This document shows, one piece after another, positions 55,555 to 64,000 of a DNA stretch of 64,000 nt. The stretch comes from Anaeramoeba flamelloides. Lineage: Eukaryota > Metamonada > Anaeramoebidae. Under the pieces are notes generated by a model. That model was not told the DNA's origin. It saw nothing but the letters and a program-made list of their open reading frames with translations, and made no database searches. Position numbers and translations under genes: made by a program. The stretch lies in the NCBI GenBank assembly GCA_027625915.1, contig JANTQA010000076.1:2232001-2296000 (forward strand), in the 5' to 3' direction. Positions within the stretch are counted from its first letter, which is position 1. Every line of letters begins with the position of its first letter.

Positions 55555-58500
55555 TTATTTTGTATTTCTCCTTCTCCTTTTTTTATTTTTCCCCTTTTCA
55601 TCGTATTTAGTAATAAAATATTGTATTGCACTGAGTATGATTTCTCTTTCTGGTGCAGAATTAGCGGAAATTCTTATTATTTTGGGTTTGTTTGGCTTAG
55701 TGATATCTGTAACGAAAAATAAGCTATCATTTTCTTTTTTCGATTCGACAACTACTTCCTTTGAGTATTTCATTGTCACTTTTTTGTTTTGGTACAAATT
55801 TATTGACAAAGACTTTTTCCCAACAGTAAAATATGATGGATAGAACGGAACGATTCTGTTGATGATGGTATGGCATAAAAATACCATTTTCCCCCTTTCC
55901 CAACCTTCTTGTATTATATCTGTTGCCTTTTTACTTCCGTCGATTGTTCCTTCGTTAATGGTATCCATTGTTATTAGATGCTTTTTGTCACCCGAGTGTA
56001 CATTTCTCAGTGGTGGCTTTACATTGTAATTGATTTTATCTATCTCTGCCTCTTCACATCGTGGGTTGTTCCCAATTAAGATATTTTTCCCTTTAGTAAG
56101 AGAATATTGTAAAAGTAAAAATAAAAAAACTCTTCGTTGATAAATATCTTCTGTCTCAATGAAGATGTGTTCACTATGATCATGGTTTATTAATAAGAAA
56201 TGCTGAGGATTGTTTTTATTGACAAAAATGTGAATATTTTTTTTCCAATCAATTTCAAACACTTTACCAACAGCATCAATTGAAATAATTGCCCTTTTTT
56301 TATCAAACCAAAATTTACCTGGCCGATATATCAAATTCCCTGTATTGTCGACATTGATAGGACGCAAAAATTCCGATATCCTTAGCCACAAATCACTTTC
56401 CTTATAAGCCTTTTTGAAATAATGCCTTACATAGTCTATGATTTTCCAAATTTCTCTTCCCATTTTGATCTCCTTTAATCGAACGTCTTTCCATTGGTCG
56501 TAGGTATTCAATAAAAAAAATATTTCCAAATTCGTAAAATTTAAATCGTCTTTAATAAATTTTTTAAATAATCTTTCAGCATAATTCTTCTTTAAATATT
56601 CAGAATTGGGATCATACTCAACCAATTCAAATCCTTTCTCTTCAAAGTTTTGGAAAAGGACTGGAATTGTTTCTTTTCCACTTTTTTCCCAAGAGACGTT
56701 TAATTCTCCAGTTTCTTGTTCTTGTGATTTTTTTTTTTTTCTTTTCTTTTTATTTTTTGATCCAGTTCCCATTTCTGTGCTTGAATTGTCTTCCTCTTCC
56801 GTAGACGAGGTGCCAATTTTCATTGGTTCGAGTTCAGAACCATAAAGAACATATTCGCTTTCTGAAGTTGAACTAAAATCATATTTATTATCCTCATCCG
56901 ACAGATCATTTGGATTTCTAGTTTTTCTTTTATAGACTATTTTTTTTTTTCTTTTCTTTTTCTCTCTTTCTTGAATTGGACTTTCATTATTAGAATCAGA
57001 AGAAGCATCAACATTAAATACTTGTTCTGAATTTGTTGATTGATCACTTTTCCCAATCCTTATTTTGTTTTTGTCTTTTTTCTTTTTTTTATTTGATTGG
57101 TGGCTTAATTGATCTTTCAGAATTTGTAAATCTTGATTTAGTTTATTTATTTGTTTTTGTTGGTTTTTAATTTTAACAATCAAATTGTTTTGATCTGTAA
57201 TTTTTAATTCTTTCTTTAACTCTGAATCTTGTTGCTTTTTTTTTTTTTTCATTTTTTGTTTTTTCTTTTTTAATTGTATTAACCTTCGATTTTTTTTCAA
57301 TAATTTTTTTCGTAAATTGGATTGTTCATTTTCGTATGATTCTTGTTTGTTGTTGTCATTAGTTTTGTCAAGCTTCTTTTGAATTCTTTCCAGTTTGTCA
57401 GTTAATAAATCAATTTTCTGTTGAAGACCTTTGATCATCTGGGCCATTTCGTTTTCTTCTTCATCTTTTTCCTTTGTTTCATCTTCGTCGGAGTAAATAT
57501 GTACATAAGCTAACGATGAACTTTTGGCACCAATTTGCTGGGACAACATTTTAATTTTTTTTTGGATTTTGTTTATTTTTTTCATATATTCACGTTGTAA
57601 TTCCTGAGATTCAAGAGCACTTAACTCATTTTTAAAATCCTTTAACAACCTTTTTGTTCTTAGGAGATCGCTTCTTAGTGTTCGGTTCATTTTTTTTTGT
57701 TTCCTCATCGACCTTTTATCAGATCTATCAAATCTTGAGACAGAAGGTGATCTAATTACAGTTTTTTTTGATTTTTTGTTTTTTGGTATTGGCTTTATTC
57801 TTTTTTTTTTTTTTTTTTTCTTTTTCTTTTTCCTTTTCTTTTTCTTTTTCTTTTTCTTCTTCTTCTTCTTCAGATTTTTCTTCAGATTTTTCTTCTTCTT
57901 CTTCTTCAGATTTTTCTTTTTCTTGTACTTCTTCTTCTTCTACGAAGACTATATATTCTTCGTCTTCGTCTTCTTCTTCTTTTTCCTGTTTTTCTTTTTC
58001 CATTTCTTTCTCCATTTCTTCTTGTTTTTGTTTTTGTTTTTGTTTTTGTTTTTTTTTTTTTTTTCGTTTTTTTTTTCTTTTTTCTTCTTCTTTTTCTTGC
58101 ACTTCTTCTTTTTCTTCTATGTATTCATCTTCTTTTTCTTTTTCTTGCACTTCTTCTGTTTCTTCTACTAAGGCTACATATTGTTCTTTTTCTTTTTCTT
58201 GCTGTTTTTCTTTTTCCATTTCTTCTTGTTTTTGTTTTTTTTTCTTTTTTTGTTTTTTTCGTTTTTTTTTTTCTTTCGCCTTTTCTTTTTCGTCCACATT
58301 TTCGTTTTCGTTTTCTTCTTTGTCTCCCTCTTCCACCTCTTCTTTTTCTTCTATGTATTCATCTTCTTTTTCTTTTTCTTGCACTTCTTCTGTTTCTTCT
58401 ACTAAGGCTACATATTGTTCTTTTTCTTTTTCTTGCTGTTTTTCTTTTTCCATTTCTTTCTCCATTTCTTCTTGTTTTTGTTTTTGTTTTTGTTTTTGTT

Positions 58501-59837
58501 TCTTTTTCATTTTTCGTTTTTTTTTTCTTTTTTCTTTTTCATCTTCATCTTCTTTTTCTTCTTTTTCTTCTTTTTCTCCTTCCACCTCTTCTTTTTTCTT
58601 CTTTTTCTTTTTCTTCCTCAAACTCCATTTCTTCTTGTTTTTGTTTTATTTTCAGTTTTTTTCGTTTTTTTCTTTCTCTTTCTTCTTCTTCTTCTTCGTC
58701 TTCTTCCCCTTCTTTTTCTTCTGGTTCTTTTTCTTCTTCAAACTCCATTTCTTCTTGTTTTTGTTTTATTTTCAATTTTTTTCGTTTTTTTCTTACTCTT
58801 TCTTCTTCTTCTTCTTCTTCTTCATCTTCATCTTCATCTTCTTCTTTCTCTTCCGGTTCTTTTTCTTTTTCAAACTCCATTTCTTCTTGTTTTTGTTTTA
58901 ATTTCATTTTTTTTCGTTTTTTTTTTTCTTTTTCTTCTTCTTGTGTTTCTTCCACTAAGATTAATTCTTCTTCTTCTTCTTCTTCTTCTTCCTCGTTTTC
59001 TTCCTGTTTTTCTTGTTCCATTTCTTTCTTCATTTCTTCTTGTTTTTGTTTTTGTTTTTTTTTCTTTTTTCGTTTTTTGTGTTTTTTTTTTTCAATTTCT
59101 TCTTCTTTTTCTTTTTCCATTTCTTCTTGTTCTTTTTCTTTTTCTTTTTCTTTTTCTTTCTGTTGTTCAATATTGTTTTTTTCTTCAGAGCCAGTATTCT
59201 CAGAACCTTCACTTGAAGAGCCGTGGTGAATTAGCCAGAGTTTTTCTTTGCCAGTTTCTCCACCTTTCCATTCATAAAATATATTCTCTTTTGAAACAAT
59301 TTTACTCTTTTGATGCATTAGCTGATCGTAAAATGGTTTATTTTTATCAAGATCAGTTTCCATTATCTGGATCATACGTGACGTTTTTGTATAATCGACA
59401 ATTTGACCATATTTTTCAACTTTGGCTTTGAGAAACATCAAAGAAGGTATTAAAAATGCCTCAATTTTCTTGGGATTACCAATGAAGTCGATCATCCCAA
59501 ACATTGATTCTTTTGGATATTTGATTACACCAATTAGTGTATTTTGAAATTCTTCAAGATTTTCATTAATTTGTTTTGATCTGAATGTTACTTCCTCAAT
59601 TTTAATGACCATTGTTGGTGCAACAACATTTAATAATTTTAAAATGTAAACGCAATTGCTATTAAAGATATGTTTGCTTGTTAGTTTTGGTAAATCAAGC
59701 GTTTTTCTAAACCACTCAACAAGTATTTTCTTTTCCTTCCTTCGTTTTTTACTTTTTTGTTTATTAATTTTCAAAGACATAGTCTTTTTAATTTTGGTAA
59801 TTTTTTCTTTTGGTGACTTTGGTTGGTTGTTAGTCAT
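55555..59837 (-). CDS. Giant CH-like / Lys-Glu coiled-coil / tandem PH-like protein; frame broken twice
   Basis: Three abutting minus-strand frames read as one protein of about 1,426 residues: 59837 to about 58592, then to about 57801, then to 55555. Each change of frame needs one base skipped in an A run (6 A at 58592-58597; 19 A at 57801-57819). Residues 38-145 resemble a calponin-homology domain (VEWFRKTLDL, FNSNCVYILKLLN, SMFGMIDFIGNPKKIEAFL), the usual actin-binding fold. Residues ~230-670 are Lys/Glu/Gln repeats. The last frame (717 residues from its own ATG at 57708) has a coiled coil (10-210), Ser/acidic linkers, PH-like regions at about 460-540 and 605-705, and the intervening motif ILIGNNPRCEEAEI...KPPL, shared with the 5522-7498 protein. 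Upstream of that ATG the frame reads on sensibly (RIKPIPKN...VIRSPSVSRF), supporting one gene. Alternatives are sequencing error at homopolymers, a pseudogene, or two adjacent genes. A cytoskeletal linker role is inferred. Confidence 0.75.
57820..59165 (-). repeat. Coding low-complexity tandem repeats
   Basis: Inside the gene above. A 234-bp (78-codon) unit is present in two nearly identical copies (about 58128-58361 and 58362-58595), containing YVALVEETEEVQ and EYIEEKEEV. A second family of ~120-138 bp units (starting near 58620, 58740 and 58878) encodes KQKQEEMEFE plus a basic KKRKK block. The high identity of the copies implies recent unequal exchange or gene conversion. On the opposite strand the tract produces long Phe/Ser-rich open frames that are artefacts. 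Confidence 0.8.
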
Positions 59838-62800
59838 GACTGATTTAGAAAAAATAAAAATAAATTTTTGGAATTGTTTACTTGAGCACCCCAAATTAAT
59901 CAAAATCAAGCTTTCGTTTTGAGTTGTTATGCTACTGATCTTTTATTCATAACCTTTTCTTTTTCACAAAATTTATTTTTTGAAAAATGTAATTTAACTT
60001 TACTTGTTTTTTGAAAGGTATAGTAAAATGTCTAATATCATTTAAAATGTAACCAAACCAAACTTTTATACCATTTATTGATGAATTAGTGGAAAAATGA
60101 AATTAATGGAAATTCAACCAAGATCTTTTTTTTAAAAAATCAACTTTTAAAAGATCTACATACAAGAAGTGGTGGGATTAAAGTCGATCAGTTTTTGTGA
60201 AAAATTCTGATTAAAATTGTTGAAAAGTCTTCAAAATATATTTTAAAAAGATTTTCATCCTAAAAAAAAATTGAAAAGATTGATTTTCAAGGTTGTACTC
60301 TGTAAATTTTTCCTTAAAGTTCTTTCATTTTTCAAGAAAACTATAATACACAATTGAAAAAAAATCAAAGACAAATACCCATAATTTGACACCTAATTCG
60401 ACATCATTCTTATATTCAATTCTTTAATGATTATCTGAATGGTAATTAAAAATAATATGATTCATTATTTTTCTTGGTTTACCTTTGTAGAAATAACTTA
60501 TTTAAGTTTCTAAATATGCTATACAATGGATTTTAGTTTGTTCAAGAATTGATCAGTTCTCTTTACTTTTGAAAAAAATTAAAAACTTTTCAAGTTAATT
60601 CTTCAAGATAATTGTAAAATTTTTTATTATTTTTCCCTTATTTATGAAAATATTTTAAAATTTATGATGTATCAGTAATTCAGAATACCCAACTAAATTT
60701 ATTGAGTTGGAATTACAATTACTGATGTGAAAAAAAAAGAGACATAAAAAAAAAAAAGAGCTACAATTGTTTTTTGAAATTTAACAATTAAAATAAAAAT
60801 AATTTGTCAAAGAGATCAAATTGACTTGAATTTTTAAAAGAAATTAAGAATCCAAACTGATGTCTAAAAGATTTTAATAATTATTGATTTTACTTTAAGA
60901 TCTTCTGAATTTCAATTTCACCAAGATCCTTTTAAAATAGATAGATTACAAATTACTGTTATTTTACAATTAATAAATGATAATTTTAATTTCAAGTTCC
61001 AAAATGAATATTCATTATAACTGTTACAATTAAATTAGCAGAGTAAAAATTGTGTCTTTTAGTTAACTAAAGAAGAGATAATTTATTGTCTAAAAATATT
61101 ATTTCTAAACAATGTTGTCAAGATCTTTGGGTTTTCATTCTTGTAGTAAACTATAAAAATATTGTGGAATATTAACTTAAAATTTTCATTTTAGATTTAT
61201 AAAATAAGAGTATTACTAAAAATTGTCAGTTGATGGAAACCCAAAATCTCCACAAAACCAATGAAAAATGATATTTCTAGAAATTTGATTAATCTTTCAT
61301 TATTGAACCTAAATTTTTATTATGATAATTTGATTCGAACAGCAAATATTTTATTTTAAATTGAAATAGTGACAATAATGAGTAAAAAGTTTTATGTAGG
61401 GTAAGAAATATCTCTAAGAATACAGATTTTGAAAATAGTAACTAAATCTAATTGTCAAATCTTAACTCCGAATCTTCAAAAACAAAATTTAAAATAAATA
61501 TGTTTCGATCAATTGAAAATTTATTAAAAATTCAAAAATATATTCCCATTCTAGACAAATATAAGAATTATCGAGTAACCTTTAACATTACAATTGGAGT
61601 ATTGATTAAATATTCTAAATTTATCTATTTAACCTTTTATAAATGTAGACTATCAAAAAAAAAACACAAATCTGAAAAATTAGATATCGTTAATAATATT
61701 TAATTTTGAAATTAAAAATGAAAAGGAATTTATTGTAATTACTCCTTGGACAAATTGGAAATTTATTCAAGAACATCTGTTTGTAAAATTATTTTTTTTT
61801 TAAATTAATACAGTATGAGTTACATTATCTTTCAATATTGAGTATACAAATTTTGGAAAAATGTCAGAGATATAAATTGTTAAACTTTTAAGAATATTAT
61901 TTTGTCTCAAATAATTTTCATTAATTAAATCAATATGTGCAATAATCAAACATACACCCCCAAAATAAAATTCATTCAAATATTATAAGTTGATAAAAAT
62001 GAATCTGATTTAAATATTACTTTTAAAATAAAATAATATTTTTAATCTTCCGTCATTTATTCGATTAATTTTTCAGATTTGTGTTTTTTTTATAATAATT
62101 TACATTTATAAAGGGGATAAAATGATATATCTGAAATATTTGGTCAATATTCCCAAGTAGAACAGTTAACGAATACCCAATGATCTATAAATACAACTTG
62201 AAAATAGGAATAATTCATTTCTAAAAAGTTTGTTAATTTATTTGTAAATTTTACTTATTTTAACTTTATTATAATATTAGTATTTAAATATGCAAAATTA
62301 ATATTCATCATTAATTGATTTATCATAATGATTTATTTTTTTTAATTGGTACGATATTACTTTAATAAAATGTCTCAAAGTTTCATATCTCAATTTTTAT
62401 AATATTTTTTAAAATTTGAAAAATATTTTTTATTTTCATTTTTTGGATACATAAAAATTGTTTAAAAAACGGGACTAATCTATATAGAATTTCAAATTGA
62501 TATCCTTAACAGTACATGTTTGATTGACTCATTTTTTGAGATGGATGTAGTAAAAGTAAATATGTAGCCCAACTTTGAACAATAATAAAAAATCATGTCC
62601 TTATTAAAACCTAGACAATTACTTCTTGTTGATTAAACAGTCAAACCCATATAAAAAATTATATCCCAGTTGAAAGAATAAATTGAAAAAAAAAAAAAAA
62701 AAAAAAAAAAGACGTTCTTTTGTATTGAGTAACAAAAAAAAAGTAAACTTTATTAATAATTCACTTTCAAATGATTATAAAAAGATATAAAAACCCAATA

Positions 62801-64000
62801 TTTAAAGAAAAAATAAAACTCAAAAATTCAAAAAAAGTGAAATTTCAATTATTGAAAAGAGTATTTTGGATTTTTTATTACTGAATTTTCACTGGAAAAA
62901 AGTTTAACAAGAATATTTTTTTATAATTATTAAATTTATTTTAAAAGACATTCCATAGTCTCAAATTTCTGAATGTTTTTATAATTTTTCAAATATATTT
63001 TTTTCAACACTTATGGATTTTTGTAAAAAAAAAAAAACAAAAAGAAAATATTATCAAAAAATAAAAAAAAAATTTGAAAAATAAAAACAAATTTAAAAAG
63101 GAAAAAAAATAAAAAAAAAACAATAAATAAAAGTTTACCTAATTTCAAAAAAATGATTAGATCTAAAAATTGATAATTTATTTTGAGAACAATATAGGAT
63201 AAAGTTCAGAGAATTTGTGGGATTTCTACAATAAAAAAGGAAAACTTTGACTGGAAATGAGGTTATAATAGACTGGTTTTGATAAAATAAGAATTTTTTT
63301 TTCTATTTTTTTATTATTTTTTGTATGTTTCCCGTATCTTGTTTTTTGCAAAACCACAGTACAAGATAACCGAACTCTAGTATCAATCAAATCTTTTCTA
63401 TAATGTTTTGTTTAGTCAGTTGATTCAGTGAATGTGTGTTCATTTTAATTTTTTTTCCGTTTGTTTTAGTTCATTTTCCATCAGTCCGTTTAATTTGTGT
63501 AAAATCTTTATCATATCAAGTTGGTTTGTTGAAGATCTAACCGAACACATTGATTAATTCTTATAATTATTTTTTATTATCTCTATTACTCCCCCACCAA
63601 ACACTTAAAAAAAAAACAAAAAGGCGATCGCAAACAACTTAAAAAAGGGAATTTGGAAAAAATAAAAAATATTAAATTATTTAAATATTCGAAAAAAAAA
63701 ATAAATGATTAAGAAAGTATCTATTTTTTTGAGTAGTCTAATATTTTATTAAGAATAATTCGGCTTTGTTTAAAAATATTTAAATTCAGCAAAATTAAAA
63801 AATCTGGGAAAAACCCAATTTTTAGTGAAAGAAAATATATTACCAAATATTCAGAAAGTTTCAAAAAAAAAAAAAATAATTATATTCTAAAAAAAATAAT
63901 ATTGTTATAGTTTAACAAAATAAAAATTAATTTTCTGTTTCATAAGCAAGAATAGAATTTAACCAAGTTTTTTCGATTACTTCTAAGGAAAGGTTTTTTC
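59838..64000. other. Gene desert at the right edge, nothing secure
   Basis: A/T-rich. An imperfect hairpin lies at about 60669-60726 (ATCAGTAATT and CCAACT pair with AGTTGG and AATTACTGAT). The A run at 62686-62710 is the longest of this stretch. A patch at 63330-63640 is slightly richer in G/C (CCGTATCTTG, ACCGAAC, GGCGATCGC), with no readable gene. The frame at 61452-61703 (+) is chance-like. Confidence 0.4.

Noticed and set aside
57768-58901. Long plus-strand ORFs rich in Phe and Ser (377, 338 and 131 residues around 57.8-59.4 kb)
   Set aside because: They are the complement of the Lys/Glu repeat tract of the minus-strand gene; composition is fully explained by GAA/AAA repeats read in reverse.
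1-64000. Search for tRNA, rRNA, CRISPR arrays, retroelement reverse transcriptases, capsid or integrase genes
   Set aside because: No recognisable signature was seen by eye; short or highly diverged examples could be missed.

Overview
The window looks like nuclear DNA of a free-living protist with an extremely AT-rich genome. Genes are sparse and separated by kilobases of A/T-rich DNA. Protein genes use the standard code and short GT-AG introns. They carry typical eukaryotic functions (ribosomal protein eL31, the nucleolar protein MPP10, a BLOC-1 subunit) plus long Lys/Glu-rich coiled-coil proteins. The Lys/Glu-rich proteins, a calponin-homology-like domain and the large, transposon-filled intergenic spaces are reminiscent of Anaeramoeba-type metamonads. 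That assignment is inference; no rRNA or organelle marker is present. Gene deserts of this size argue against a compact amoeba genome such as Dictyostelium.

Layout: 2-187 is the tail of an unidentified ORF cut by the window edge. 5522-7498 (+) encodes a Lys/Ser-rich protein with a C-terminal pair of PH-like folds. 7.7-9.1 kb is a short array of non-autonomous DNA transposons. 13237-14393 (+) is a four-exon gene that I reconstruct as BLOC1S5 (Muted). 18045-18974 (+) is a Cys-cluster membrane protein. 24072-25076 (-) is an unrecognised helical protein. 34160-34851 (-) is a three-exon eL31 gene. 35.6-38.9 kb is a transposon nest: a decayed Tc1-like element invaded by copies of a 197-bp palindromic MITE. 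40723-41316 (+) is a type II membrane protein with a Cys-rich ectodomain. 47499-52286 (+) is MPP10, split by an intron of about 3 kb. 55555-59837 (-) is a giant gene for a CH-like / coiled-coil / double PH-like protein; its frame is broken twice at homopolymers.

The space between genes is largely dead or non-autonomous DNA transposons. I can separate about ten families, here called B, C, D, E, F, G, H, J, L and M for convenience. Several have TA target duplications and terminal inverted repeats, placing them near Tc1/mariner. One family (B) exists with and without a nested second MITE (H), which orders the insertions in time. A hairpin-rich, relatively GC-rich block at 32995-33139 is the best candidate for an unannotated structured RNA.

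The genes do not form an operon or pathway. Two of them, at opposite ends of the window, are paralogues sharing the same unusual C-terminal module. I found no tRNA, rRNA, CRISPR array or bacterial-type regulatory sites.
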